IMG/VR virus record: IMGVR_UViG_3300021438_000014
Span: 1-64,000 of that record
From: a virus
Length of the DNA: 64,000 bases
Direction: 5' to 3' (one strand)
This document shows positions 27,864 to 36,204 of this stretch, in pieces (within the stretch, counting starts at the first letter, position 1; each line of letters opens with the position of its first letter). The position numbers were made by a program, and so were the translations under genes. The notes beneath the pieces were generated by a model. The model did no database searches and had not been told where the DNA came from. It saw only the letters and a program-made list of their open reading frames with translations.

Positions 27864-28544
27864 ATGGATAAATATAATGAGCTGATGTCTCTGGCTCCTT
27901 CAGGATTTAGTACTACGGATAGAGAGCATAGATTTTTTGAAAGATATCTAGACTCTGATCTATTAGAACTTGCAGCTAATCTTGAAGATAGATATAAAAA
28001 GATCGAGGAAGCTAAGCTACTTGGGGTTACTCCAGTACTAGCTGAAGGTGAAGTCTTTTTAGAAGCCGGAAGTGTTTCTACTGCAAAGTGGCGTCAATAT
28101 AATGTTTTTCAGTTTCATATCCCTGCTATTCATTCATTGTTTGTTGCAGTCTCTGAAATGGTTCATGAAGCCTGTGACTACTATGGCATTGATTTTGATA
28201 AGCAGCAGTATATGGTCCAAGGTTGGTTCAATATTAATCACCGAGGTGAAGGTCTTTTAGGCTGGCACGAGCATGGATTAGAGGGTGCCCCTAACTTTCA
28301 CGGCTACTACTGTGTAAATGCAGAGCCATCTGAGACTCTATACTCGGTGTTTGGTAAAACTAAGGTAAATGTGAATAAGAATAATAGAGCTATTCTCTCT
28401 GAGATGGGTCACCCGCATACCCAGATGGAGTGGGAGTGGCTTGGTAAAAGAATCACTATTGCTTATGATGTTGTTCCGCTAAAAGATATTATCTCTAATA
28501 AGCATAAAGAAGAGTTCGAGCAGCACTGGATACCGCTGATTTAG
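27864..28544 (+). CDS. Dioxygenase-like protein with HxH in place of HxD
   Basis: A 226-residue protein whose second half follows the 2OG-oxygenase fold: 'NINHRGEGLLGWHEHG' with H135-E-H137, 'FHGYYCVNA', 'GHPHTQMEW' (H183/H185) and R196 (GKRITIAYDV). The carboxylate iron ligand is replaced by His, as in a phage family annotated 2OG-FeII_Oxy_5 as I recall. Activity therefore needs testing. Starts two bases after the preceding gene. Confidence 0.65.
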   Translation: MDKYNELMSLAPSGFSTTDREHRFFERYLDSDLLELAANLEDRYKKIEEAKLLGVTPVLAEGEVFLEAGSVSTAKWRQYNVFQFHIPAIHSLFVAVSEMVHEACDYYGIDFDKQQYMVQGWFNINHRGEGLLGWHEHGLEGAPNFHGYYCVNAEPSETLYSVFGKTKVNVNKNNRAILSEMGHPHTQMEWEWLGKRITIAYDVVPLKDIISNKHKEEFEQHWIPLI

Positions 28545-28570
28545 AAGGTTTAATGTGTTAGCATGGTCTC

Positions 28571-29266
28571 ATGCTTAATATTGAATTTAGATCTGATGTA
28601 ACTGTAGAGTTGATCAACTCTATGGCATCTGACGATGCTGTCGTCATGGCTGCCCGTGTATCCACTGGAGCCGAGGCCAATGAGAACCGAGATAAGGGCC
28701 TCATCAACTACCTAATGCGTGACCGTCACGGGTCGCCATTTGAGCACAATGCTTTTACCTTCTATATTGAAGCTCCAATCTTCGTCTTCCGTGAGTTCAT
28801 GCGTCACCGCATTGCCTCTTACAATGAAGAGAGCGGTCGTTATAAGGAGTTGGCTCCTATTTTTTATACCCCTAATGAAGAGCGTAAGCTTGTTCAGCAG
28901 GGTAAGCCTGGAGCCTACATATTTGTAGATGGATCTAAGGAGCAGTTCTCTACTACTCGTCAAGAGATTTACATGGCTAGCAAGAGTGCATACGAGCACT
29001 ATCAAGAGATGCTTAAGGCCGGAGTTGCTCGTGAAGTAGCTCGTGCAGTTCTTCCTGTAAATACTTATTCTTCAATGTACGTAACCATGAATGCTCGTAG
29101 CTTGATGAACTTCCTGAGCCTGCGTACTACTCGTGAAGGAACCCACTTCCCTTCATTCCCTCAGCGGGAGATTGAGATGGTTGCTGAGAAGATGGAATGC
29201 TTCTTTGCTGAGAAGATGCCAGTAACTTATGAAACTTTTAACAAGAATGGACGCGTTGCTCCGTAA
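28571..29266 (+). CDS. thyX: Flavin-dependent thymidylate synthase
   Basis: A 231-residue ThyX with the signature RHRxxSxNExSxRY at 78-91 complete. It makes dTMP from dUMP using FAD, NADPH and methylene-folate, following dUTPase and the ribonucleotide reductase in the same pathway. TAGCAT six bases before ATG suggests a leaderless mRNA. Confidence 0.96.
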   Translation: MLNIEFRSDVTVELINSMASDDAVVMAARVSTGAEANENRDKGLINYLMRDRHGSPFEHNAFTFYIEAPIFVFREFMRHRIASYNEESGRYKELAPIFYTPNEERKLVQQGKPGAYIFVDGSKEQFSTTRQEIYMASKSAYEHYQEMLKAGVAREVARAVLPVNTYSSMYVTMNARSLMNFLSLRTTREGTHFPSFPQREIEMVAEKMECFFAEKMPVTYETFNKNGRVAP

Positions 29267-29529
29267 TGTCTATAACTGATTTTGAATTCTCCGCTGACCC
29301 AGATGATGTTATCATCTCTAAGATAGGGTCTGCAGTTCAAGCTGCAATGGCTGCAAAAGAAGTATTAAATGATGCTATTGCAGAGGCTATTGATTCCTCG
29401 TCTACCTTTGGCTATGAGCTGGGCGCAGAAGACATGAAGCTAAAGATTATTGAGGCGTTTGAGGCAGAAAGCACTGAATGTGTCGGCTGGGCTCTTGGGG
29501 TTATAAATGCAGCCTTATCACATAATTAA
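29266..29529 (+). CDS. Hypothetical helical protein
   Basis: An 87-residue Ala/Glu-rich, mostly helical protein, ATG overlapping the thyX stop (TAATG). Its end overlaps the next gene by 23 bases. No domain recognised. Confidence 0.65.
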   Translation: MSITDFEFSADPDDVIISKIGSAVQAAMAAKEVLNDAIAEAIDSSSTFGYELGAEDMKLKIIEAFEAESTECVGWALGVINAALSHN

Positions 29530-30106
29530 GGGATACCTAACTCCGGAGCAGTGCGCTCCGCTGATTGAGCATTTCATAGAGAATGAAGACTATGACCCTA
29601 GAGAATTCTATGGGAACATTGGTCTTGGTGGTCCAGTGGAGTTCTTTGGAAATCCTCCTAAGAAGTTTGATTATGATCCAGATGACCGACTGGTTAATAT
29701 GGTTCAATTTGCCTATAAGTTCTTCTTAGATAACTATAAGATGAAGGGTACCTTTGGTCTTAATAGATCTCATGCTAACTTCATGCACGAGGGTGCCCTA
29801 CTCCACTCACATCATGATGATAGAGACTACCGTAAAGAGGATATAGATTCATTAAATAGCATGACCTATGTATGTGGTCTATTTCTATCTGATGACTATG
29901 GGGGTGGAGAATTAGTTTTTGAAGAGCAAGCTACAAGCCTTAAGCCGGAAGTTGGTGACCTAGTGTTCTTTCCTGGGTTCTATACCCGTCATGGGGTTAA
30001 TTTGGTTACTTCCGGAACTAGATTAAATGTTCTCACGCATTTCTTCGATGTGATTGATACTTCTATTGAGTACAATCCAAACTATGCAATAGATCCTAGA
30101 AAATAA
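29507..30106 (+). CDS. 2OG-Fe(II) oxygenase
   Basis: A 199-residue dioxygenase: 'LLHSHHDDRDY' with H102 and D104, 'LSDDYGGGELVF', distal H162 (TRHGV), R172 (SGTRL). It belongs to the P4H-like group. The start overlaps the preceding gene in another frame; the N-terminus 'HIIKGYLTPEQC' matches the typical 'ENFLTPEEC' start of this family, which fixes the reading frame. Confidence 0.85.
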   Translation: MQPYHIIKGYLTPEQCAPLIEHFIENEDYDPREFYGNIGLGGPVEFFGNPPKKFDYDPDDRLVNMVQFAYKFFLDNYKMKGTFGLNRSHANFMHEGALLHSHHDDRDYRKEDIDSLNSMTYVCGLFLSDDYGGGELVFEEQATSLKPEVGDLVFFPGFYTRHGVNLVTSGTRLNVLTHFFDVIDTSIEYNPNYAIDPRK

Positions 30107-30112
30107 AAATAT

Positions 30113-30146
30113 ACCCCGTGTGATTAGCACGGGGTTTATTTTTTTA
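30113..30146 (+). terminator. Rho-independent terminator
   Basis: ACCCCGTG-TGATTAG-CACGGGGT stem followed by TTATTTTTTT, at the meeting point of converging genes; the T-run overlaps the stop of the minus-strand gene. Confidence 0.92.
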
Positions 30147-30437
30147 GGCTGATACTGATATAGCTGCTACAATCTGCTGATACTCTGGATTCTCCTCTAG
30201 AGCCGCGATTGCTGCCTCATACTGCTTAGTTGCAATATCAGATAGATCACTTGCAGAACCCGTATGGATTGGGTGCCAGTTCTCGCCATCATATACTGCT
30301 GGCTCACCTTCAGATGGGATAATTAGATAACCGTACTGAACCCCATCAAAATGGGTGAATACGCTAAGTAGAATCCCCTTAGGGTCTGGTAGAACTCGAA
30401 CACCTCGTAGCTGACCTGCTCCTGCTTTAATTTCCAT
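30144..30437 (-). CDS. Hypothetical protein
   Basis: A 97-residue protein with a beta-rich first half ('GYLIIPSEGEPAVYDGENW') and a helical end. No family recognised. Its promoter is TTGACT-17-TATAGT, with AAGGAGATGTT before the ATG. Confidence 0.65.
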   Translation of the reverse strand: MEIKAGAGQLRGVRVLPDPKGILLSVFTHFDGVQYGYLIIPSEGEPAVYDGENWHPIHTGSASDLSDIATKQYEAAIAALEENPEYQQIVAAISVSA

Positions 30438-30457
30438 AACATCTCCTTATTAGTTAC

Positions 30458-30486
30458 TTGATTATTACTATATACCGTTGTAATCT
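30458..30486 (+). promoter_or_regulatory. Promoter for 30513 gene
   Basis: TTGATT, 17 bases, TAATCT on the plus strand. It overlaps the minus-strand promoter at 30467-30495. Confidence 0.55.
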
Positions 30487-30495
30487 ACTAGTCAA
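30467..30495 (-). promoter_or_regulatory. Promoter for 30144 gene
   Basis: On the minus strand TTGACT (30495-30490), 17 bases, TATAGT (30472-30467). The -10 box sits in the spacer of the plus promoter, so only one polymerase can bind at a time. Confidence 0.65.
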
Positions 30496-30512
30496 ACAGA
30501 AAGAAATAGGCT

Positions 30513-31007
30513 ATGGAATTTATTAAACCAGAAATTACTTTGGAACCTTTCGAGGTTCACATGGCAGCAAGTACTGCCGTACAGAGGTGTGTATCATCTA
30601 TTAAAGATCAGAGAGCTAATGCTCATGGGTATAGCCAAGGTTCTGGGTGGACCGACAATATTGAAGGTGCTTGTGCTGAGCTTGCAGTCGCAAAATATTA
30701 TGACATCTATTGGAATGGTAGCGTAGATACTTTTAAGTCTGCCGATCTGGGATCGAAGATTCAGGTTCGCTGGACGTGGAGCCACAACTATAGCCTCATA
30801 GTTCGCCCTGCTGACTCTGAAAAAGATGTATATATCTTAGTTAGTGGTTATGCCCCTAATCTTAAGATTCAAGGATATACCTATGGTGATAGTGCTAAGG
30901 ATCCTAAATACCTAAGAAATGATGGATCTGGTAGACCAGATGGTTACTTTGTACCTAATGAAGATTTGATACCAATTGGTCAACTAAACCTCGAGTTGTA
31001 CACCTAA
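30513..31007 (+). CDS. Hypothetical protein, possible PD-(D/E)xK-like nuclease
   Basis: A 164-residue protein. 'GACAELAVAKYYDIYW' followed by 'SADLGSKIQVRWT' gives an E...D...QxR arrangement that recalls PD-(D/E)xK nucleases with a variant last residue pair, and 'RPDGYFVPNEDL' near the end. Similar proteins exist in actinophages to my recollection. The nuclease idea is tentative because the ExK Lys is Arg. Confidence 0.55.
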   Translation: MEFIKPEITLEPFEVHMAASTAVQRCVSSIKDQRANAHGYSQGSGWTDNIEGACAELAVAKYYDIYWNGSVDTFKSADLGSKIQVRWTWSHNYSLIVRPADSEKDVYILVSGYAPNLKIQGYTYGDSAKDPKYLRNDGSGRPDGYFVPNEDLIPIGQLNLELYT

Positions 31008-31037
31008 TTTGCTTTTTTTGCATGATAGTGTTATTGC

Positions 31038-31256
31038 ATGTCTAAATTAGTTGGTGGGTGGTATGTACGCCCTGAAGATGAACTGCAAGATTTTGCAAAA
31101 GAAGTAGCACATATCGTTAAGCAAAAGCTTAATGGAACTTACACAAATATTGAACCGGAGGTTGTTGGCGGATGGAGTATCTCCCCTCAGCAGCAGATGA
31201 CGATGAAGGCAGAAGCTATCGCAGAAGCCGTAGTCGCAGAAATAAAGGAGGCGTAA
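31038..31256 (+). CDS. Hypothetical protein with a repeated GGW motif
   Basis: A 72-residue protein with two similar halves, 'VGGWYVRPEDELQDFAKEVA' and 'VGGWSISPQQQMTMKAEAIA', so it is an internal duplication. TAGTGT six bases before ATG suggests a leaderless start. Function unknown. Confidence 0.65.
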   Translation: MSKLVGGWYVRPEDELQDFAKEVAHIVKQKLNGTYTNIEPEVVGGWSISPQQQMTMKAEAIAEAVVAEIKEA

Positions 31257-31804
31257 TGCTAACTGTTGGAGACACAATCTATGATTTCAAGGTAGTTGGA
31301 GTTTCTCCTACTCTTCTTGATGATGGAACTTATTTTCAAGAGCTCACGGAAAAGAGCTTTGAGGGTAAGTGGAAGGTTATTGTCTTTTATCCTAAGGACT
31401 TTACCTTTGTATGTCCTACCGAGATTATTGAGTATGACAAGCTTAATGCTGAGTTTGAAGCTCGTGGTGCAGTTCTTATGTCTGGATCTACTGACAATGA
31501 GTTTTGCAAGCTTGCTTGGAAAGAAGCGCACCCAGATCTTGCAAAGCTAACTAGCTGGATGTTTGCTGATACTCGCCACAATGCGTGGGATGGATCTCTA
31601 GTTGATGGTATGGGTGTCCGTCACGAAAGTGGTGTTGCACTCCGTGCTACCTTCCTAGTTGATCCTAATAATGTGATTCAGCATGTTACTGTTAATGGTC
31701 TTGATACTGGACGTAATGCACAGGAGACTCTTCGTATTCTTGATGCCCTACAGACTGGTGAGCTAACTGCTTGCAGTCGACCAGTTGGTGGAGCTACACT
31801 GTAA
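31256..31804 (+). CDS. Peroxiredoxin, AhpC-like
   Basis: A 182-residue peroxiredoxin with P46-x3-T50-x2-C53 (PKDFTFVCPTE), R130, and C84 and C173 as candidate resolving Cys. It detoxifies peroxides, possibly useful with many Fe(II) enzymes. Start ATG 31256 follows AAAGGAGG and overlaps the previous stop (TAATG); an in-frame upstream extension is not supported by homology. Confidence 0.93.
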   Translation: MLTVGDTIYDFKVVGVSPTLLDDGTYFQELTEKSFEGKWKVIVFYPKDFTFVCPTEIIEYDKLNAEFEARGAVLMSGSTDNEFCKLAWKEAHPDLAKLTSWMFADTRHNAWDGSLVDGMGVRHESGVALRATFLVDPNNVIQHVTVNGLDTGRNAQETLRILDALQTGELTACSRPVGGATL

Positions 31805-31807
31805 TTT

Positions 31808-32701
31808 ATGACTAAGGTTTACATCGCTGGCCCAATGACGGGTCTCCCTAAATGGAATTTCCCTGCATTTTTCGAAGCTGAAGCTCAGTTAGAAAAGCTT
31901 GGCTATGAAGTAATTAATCCTGCGCATAATGATGGTGCAACGGTTCAAGAAGCTTTAGAGTCAGCTGGGCCAGTCGATCACCCTAATCATCTTTGGTCTG
32001 ACTATATGCGCCGTGATTTACCGCATGTGATGAATGTAGATATGGTTTGCTTACTTCCTGGTTGGCAAAAATCTAAGGGTGCTTCTTTAGAAGTTACTGT
32101 AGCCAAAGCTCTAGGTCTTCCATTGATGGTTCTTAATAAAGATGGTCAACTTATCCCTCGTGTTACCGTGCTTGGGCTGAGTGGCTATGCTCGTTCTGGG
32201 AAAGATACAGTTGCTGACTATTTAGTTGAGAACTATGGCTATACAAAAATGTCTTTTGCAGATCCTATGAAGCAGGCCCTACTAACTTTAGATCCAAATA
32301 TTGATTTTGGTGAAGGACGTGCTTACTTGTCACAGGCAGTTCGGGTTGGCTGGGATGAGTTAAAGAGTAACAGCACTGAGATTCGACCCCTGCTTCAACG
32401 CCTCGGTACCGAGATTGGTCGCAATATGTGGGGTGAAGATTTTTGGGTAAACGCAGCTATTAACAGCATTCCTGATGGAAGTAAGATTGTGTTTGCTGAT
32501 GTTCGTTTTCCTAATGAAGCTAAAGCTATTCGTGATCTAGGTGGTCGAGTCTGGCGTATTGAGCGTAATGGTGTTGGTCCAGCTAATAGCCATATATCGG
32601 AAACTGCTCTTGATGGTTATAGTTTCAATAAGGTTTTATCTAATAATTCTGATTTAGAAGCACTTGCTTCTTTAGTTGAAGAAACTATTCATTTAATCTA
32701 A
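31808..32701 (+). CDS. DUF4406 domain fused to deoxynucleoside monophosphate kinase
   Basis: A 297-residue two-domain protein. Residues 1-110 match DUF4406: 'IAGPMTGLPKWNFPAFF' and 'ADIVCLL'-like 'VDMVCLLPGWQKSKGA', related to nucleoside 2-deoxyribosyltransferases. Residues 118-297 form a P-loop kinase, GLSGYARSGKDT (123-134), with 'SFADPMKQAL' and 'VFADVRFPNEAKAI', resembling T4-type dNMP kinase. The fusion suggests linked handling of modified or scavenged nucleotides. Confidence 0.88.
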   Translation: MTKVYIAGPMTGLPKWNFPAFFEAEAQLEKLGYEVINPAHNDGATVQEALESAGPVDHPNHLWSDYMRRDLPHVMNVDMVCLLPGWQKSKGASLEVTVAKALGLPLMVLNKDGQLIPRVTVLGLSGYARSGKDTVADYLVENYGYTKMSFADPMKQALLTLDPNIDFGEGRAYLSQAVRVGWDELKSNSTEIRPLLQRLGTEIGRNMWGEDFWVNAAINSIPDGSKIVFADVRFPNEAKAIRDLGGRVWRIERNGVGPANSHISETALDGYSFNKVLSNNSDLEALASLVEETIHLI

Positions 32702-33366
32702 ATCTCTGAAGTATTTACAAAATGTGGGTCAGTTCTTGCATCTTCTCTAGCTGGGCTCTGCCAGTTATAAATTTTATTCTGAGCTAAACGGTCTACCTTC
32801 TTAATCCACATTTGGCGTCCTTCAAATACTTTTTCAAACTCGAACCAGTGAATTTGAAGGAATGCATCAATTGCATCCTTCGGGGCAAAGCGTGATGGGA
32901 TTGCGTGATAGCCAAACTCGTAGTCATCAAATATAAGAAGCCCGCCGTCACGTAGGCAGTCAAACGCATGTATTGCATCTCTCAGTACTGCACTAGCCAC
33001 GTGATCACCATCGACATAGATAATGTCATAGGTCTTAGTATTTTGTTTGAAGAACTCATCGCTCATCATTTGAAGTGGAGTTACTTTTCCAAAGTAGTCA
33101 GACATTTTTTCTTTATAGGCAATATAGGCCGTCTCCCAGTCAAAACCTATTAACCCCGGGTCACCCATCCAAGGGTCTACATCAGTTAAGGTGGATTCAG
33201 GGTGGGTAAGAATATTCTCGATTAGCCAGAGGGAGGCGTCTCCCGTGAAGACTCCGATCTGAAGAAAGTCTAGCTTCTTGCCTGTATATTCAGATAGGTT
33301 CTTTTCAAAGATAGAAATTACATCTGTCTCTACAAACCAGTTTGGATGTTCTACACTATTTTCCAT
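32698..33366 (-). CDS. SAM-dependent methyltransferase, Methyltransf_24-like
   Basis: A 222-residue class I methyltransferase: 'LQIGVFTGDASLWL' (35-48), 'LTDVDPWMG' and 'YDIIYVDGDH' (113-122), then 'LRDGGLLIFDDYEF'. This family often acts on sugars or small molecules in phage and capsule clusters. It converges on the kinase gene with a four-base overlap. Substrate unknown. Confidence 0.82.
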   Translation of the reverse strand: MENSVEHPNWFVETDVISIFEKNLSEYTGKKLDFLQIGVFTGDASLWLIENILTHPESTLTDVDPWMGDPGLIGFDWETAYIAYKEKMSDYFGKVTPLQMMSDEFFKQNTKTYDIIYVDGDHVASAVLRDAIHAFDCLRDGGLLIFDDYEFGYHAIPSRFAPKDAIDAFLQIHWFEFEKVFEGRQMWIKKVDRLAQNKIYNWQSPAREDARTDPHFVNTSEI

Positions 33367-33390
33367 ATAAAAACTATATCACTTAAATAG

Positions 33391-33417
33391 TTGACAAATA
33401 GCTAATAGTGCTATAGT
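33391..33417 (+). promoter_or_regulatory. Promoter of the subtilase gene
   Basis: TTGACA and TATAGT with 15 bases between. The -10 box ends eight bases before ATG 33426, so the mRNA leader is almost absent. Confidence 0.55.
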
Positions 33418-33425
33418 TTTGCACT

Positions 33426-34451
33426 ATGAAAAAGTCATTGATTGCCCTGACTGCCCTGGGGCTCATGTTTGGGGCAACTCCTGCTAATGCTGTCTCTGCT
33501 TCGTGGGGGTTGGATGCTGTCCAAGTACCTGCTGGTGCAAGCGGTACTGGTGTTCGTGTTTATGTTCTAGATACTGGTGTTGCTAATGACCCTGGATTTA
33601 GTGGACGCCTAAGCGGAGATATGTCTGACTGCAATGGTCATGGTACTCACGTTGCTGGAATCATTGGCAGTAGTCAGTTTGGTGTAGCACGTAGTGCCCA
33701 GATTGTTTCTCTAAAGGTTGCAGACTGTAGCGGTGGAGTCAATCCTGCAACGGTTATATCTGCAATCAACTGGGTAATTAAGAGTCACCCTAAGGGTACT
33801 CCAGGTGTGGTCAATATGAGCCTTGCTCTAAATAAAACCCCTGCTCTAGATGCTGCAGTAGTTAGTTTGTATTCTGCTGGGTTAGTTCCAGTAGTTGCTG
33901 CAGGAAACTTGAGTAGTGATGCTTGTAACTACAGTCCTGCTGGAGTTAGTCAGGCTATTACGGTTGGCGGTCTAAATCTAAATGGTATGAAGACTATTGA
34001 CTCGGACTTTGGAAGTTGCGTTGATGTTTGGGCTCCTGGTGGGCTTATTACTTCTGAAGATGCTTTTAATCCTGCTGGTAGTGTAGTAAAGACTGGTACT
34101 TCTATGGCTGCTGGATTTGTCAGTGGTATAGCTGCTTTGTATTTAGAACGTAACCCTAAAGCAACTCCTGCTCAGGTTAGTGGTGCCTTGGTTGGTGGAG
34201 TAGTGAATGGGATGGTTAATGCTGGATTTGTTAGCAAGCCTACAGAGGTAAAGCCAACTGGACTATCCGTAATTAATGGAGTACTTAGTTGGTCCGGTAA
34301 CTCTTCTAGCTATACCGTTCAGAAGAGTAAGGATGGAGTTACTTGGACTGTATTGGCAGTAACTCCAAATAAATTTGCAAATATTACTGGAGTAGGGTAT
34401 TATCGAGTTGTAGTTGGAGCTGGCTCTAGTTTAGTTCTGAAGATTGGATAG
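33426..34451 (+). CDS. Secreted subtilisin-like serine protease
   Basis: A 341-residue S8 protease. A signal peptide (KK, hydrophobic core, cleavage near ANA-VSA at 22/23) is followed by the triad D49 (VLDTG), H72 (GHGTH) and S226 (GTSMAAG) and oxyanion N161 (AAGN). The catalytic part starts almost at the mature N-terminus, so there is no I9 propeptide. Residues about 270-341 look like a small beta-sandwich (FN3-like). Four Cys may form disulphides. It would act outside the cell, unusual for a phage gene. Confidence 0.93.
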   Translation: MKKSLIALTALGLMFGATPANAVSASWGLDAVQVPAGASGTGVRVYVLDTGVANDPGFSGRLSGDMSDCNGHGTHVAGIIGSSQFGVARSAQIVSLKVADCSGGVNPATVISAINWVIKSHPKGTPGVVNMSLALNKTPALDAAVVSLYSAGLVPVVAAGNLSSDACNYSPAGVSQAITVGGLNLNGMKTIDSDFGSCVDVWAPGGLITSEDAFNPAGSVVKTGTSMAAGFVSGIAALYLERNPKATPAQVSGALVGGVVNGMVNAGFVSKPTEVKPTGLSVINGVLSWSGNSSSYTVQKSKDGVTWTVLAVTPNKFANITGVGYYRVVVGAGSSLVLKIG

Positions 34452-34458
34452 ATAGATT

Positions 34459-34806
34459 ATGGCTACTGTATTGGAACAACTTATAGAGATGATGCCTGTT
34501 GTTGGTCAGGTTGGTTCCATTGTTAGAACTCCTGACGGGTTTCAGGTAAATATTGTTCAGGACAATGGAAGTGGGCATCGAGGTGTTGATATTCGTAATA
34601 TCAGCATTTCTAGTGAGTATCCCGAAAATATTAGTGCTGGAACTTTTTTAGGTGATATACCTGAGTTTTCTATTGGCTGGTATCAGGATGCTAGAGCAGA
34701 TCTGTTCTATTATGAAGGTAAGGGTTATTGGAAGAATGCTGGTCGAGTAGTTAGTGAAGATCTTACTAATAAGTTTTATTCAGGGAAGTTGGAGTTCATA
34801 GGATGA
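34459..34806 (+). CDS. Hypothetical protein with GWYQD domain
   Basis: A 115-residue protein. Its last 45 residues, 'IGWYQDARADLFYYEGKGYW' to 'SGKLEFIG', share a motif with the end of the next gene product ('GWYQDDKANLYYYSGTGIW ... GELEYLG'). Start ATG is seven bases after the subtilase stop. Function unknown. Confidence 0.65.
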   Translation: MATVLEQLIEMMPVVGQVGSIVRTPDGFQVNIVQDNGSGHRGVDIRNISISSEYPENISAGTFLGDIPEFSIGWYQDARADLFYYEGKGYWKNAGRVVSEDLTNKFYSGKLEFIG

Positions 34807-35273
34807 ATGAAGAAACCGCAGACGAGATTGAAAGAATCTTTGCAGGACTGACAAACCCGTATGAAGATATGGAAATTATTGATACCGAAATTAAAACTGT
34901 AGATGCCTGGGCAAATAGTATTGCTGTAAATGATAATGATATGCTCTATCTACGTAAGAAGAATGGCATTATGTATGTTATGAAGACTGAGCCGCATGTG
35001 TCTGGAGAGTGGAAGCAGCTGGATCCTACGGCTATTCCTAGATACGTTGATCCTCATGGGTTAAAGCTTGCTCCGGAGTTGGCACCTGAAGGTGTAGAGG
35101 TTCCGGCAGAGAAGGAAATGAAGCCAATTCCTAATATCCCTTTGGGTTGGTATCAAGACGATAAGGCTAATCTCTACTACTACTCTGGAACCGGTATCTG
35201 GGATACAGATATGAAGGAGTGGGGTAAGTTGTTAAATAAAGCAGAGGCTGGAGAGTTGGAATACCTTGGTTAA
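34803..35273 (+). CDS. Hypothetical protein with GWYQD domain
   Basis: A 156-residue protein with an acidic, unrelated N-terminus and the same C-terminal GWYQD domain as its upstream neighbour. It overlaps that gene by four bases (ATGA). Two different N-terminal parts on a common domain suggest shared binding partner. Confidence 0.65.
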   Translation: MNEETADEIERIFAGLTNPYEDMEIIDTEIKTVDAWANSIAVNDNDMLYLRKKNGIMYVMKTEPHVSGEWKQLDPTAIPRYVDPHGLKLAPELAPEGVEVPAEKEMKPIPNIPLGWYQDDKANLYYYSGTGIWDTDMKEWGKLLNKAEAGELEYLG

Positions 35274-35274
35274 T

Positions 35275-35508
35275 ATGTCAGATAAAACAGAGAAGATTGA
35301 GCTAGATGGTTTAACTGAGGCTCAGGAGTTGGCTATTACTGTAGTGATGGAAGAGGGTGCCCTTCGTAATCAGGAGTCTAGTATAAAGTTTCTTCAGAAA
35401 GAACTAGACGCTGTTATTGATCTACGTTCTGATGAACCTGGATATGTTGATGGTTTTGAACATGCTGTTTTATTTTTGAAAGATCTCTGGGGAATGAGTA
35501 TCGAATGA
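35275..35508 (+). CDS. Hypothetical small protein
   Basis: A 77-residue acidic, helical protein beginning MSDKTEK at 35275, one base after the previous stop; a TTG start at 35266 is also in frame. No domain recognised. Confidence 0.65.
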   Translation: MSDKTEKIELDGLTEAQELAITVVMEEGALRNQESSIKFLQKELDAVIDLRSDEPGYVDGFEHAVLFLKDLWGMSIE

Positions 35509-35819
35509 GTTTTGCACGATTTAGTAGTTCTGATATCTATATGTTCGAGCACACTGGCGGGTTTATTCAGTGTTGTGGGTGTTGGCTAACTCCTCCAGAA
35601 GAGGATGAATATGTTGGGTTTGCTGAGTTTAAAACTCCTCGTGAGGCTCTAGCTCATTTGGATTTACATGAAGCTGCTGGTTACGATATTGGTGGCGCTC
35701 GCGGTAGAATTGAAAAGGAGTACGAGGATCTCGATGAAGAGATCCAACCATATGTAACTCCACCTGAAGTCAGAGAGCGCCAACGTAAGCTCTTCGAGGA
35801 GATATATAAACGTGATTAG
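35505..35819 (+). CDS. Conserved actinophage protein with CCGC motif
   Basis: A 104-residue protein. 'SSDIYMFEHTGGFIQCCGCWL' (split: 'DIYMFEHTGGFI' then 'CCGC') plus 'AHLDLHEAAGYDI' recurs in many actinophages as a protein of unknown function; the Cys-Cys-Gly-Cys and two His may bind zinc. ATGA overlap with the previous gene. Confidence 0.75.
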   Translation: MSFARFSSSDIYMFEHTGGFIQCCGCWLTPPEEDEYVGFAEFKTPREALAHLDLHEAAGYDIGGARGRIEKEYEDLDEEIQPYVTPPEVRERQRKLFEEIYKRD

Positions 35820-35982
35820 ATTTCGATGGCTTGACCTCAAGAAGACTGACCACCTATCTAAATACTGGGGATGGCAGCTTTGGGGTTACAAGGGTAATGG
35901 TATTAGAGGTCCACGTACTTATACCTTAGATATTTTTCTTGGTTCTAGAATTTTAGTAGTTAAGTTTGGAAAGAGATACTAA
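35812..35982 (+). CDS. Hypothetical small basic protein
   Basis: A 56-residue protein starting at GTG 35812 inside the end of the previous gene, rich in Trp, Lys and Arg ('KYWGWQLWGYKGNG'). Not homologous to anything I recognise; packing and intact frame support it. Confidence 0.55.
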   Translation: MIRFRWLDLKKTDHLSKYWGWQLWGYKGNGIRGPRTYTLDIFLGSRILVVKFGKRY

Positions 35983-36204
35983 ATGAGTGAAGAATTTAAA
36001 ATGATTGAATTTCGATTCAAACGTGATTGGCAGACCCGTTATGCTGGCTGGGTTCAGGGTAAGTCTGAAGTTAGCAATGGGTGGGTTCCATTAAAATACT
36101 GCCGTAGCGTTAAGGCTGCTAACCGCTATGTAATTAAAGTTCTTAAGCAGCGTAAAGAACCAGTTCAATATATTAGCCTACCTTTTACGGATTACGATAC
36201 CTGA
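35983..36204 (+). CDS. Hypothetical protein
   Basis: A 73-residue basic protein following directly after the previous stop. 'GWVPLKYCRSVKAANRYVIK' is its most conserved-looking part. No function assigned. Confidence 0.6.
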   Translation: MSEEFKMIEFRFKRDWQTRYAGWVQGKSEVSNGWVPLKYCRSVKAANRYVIKVLKQRKEPVQYISLPFTDYDT

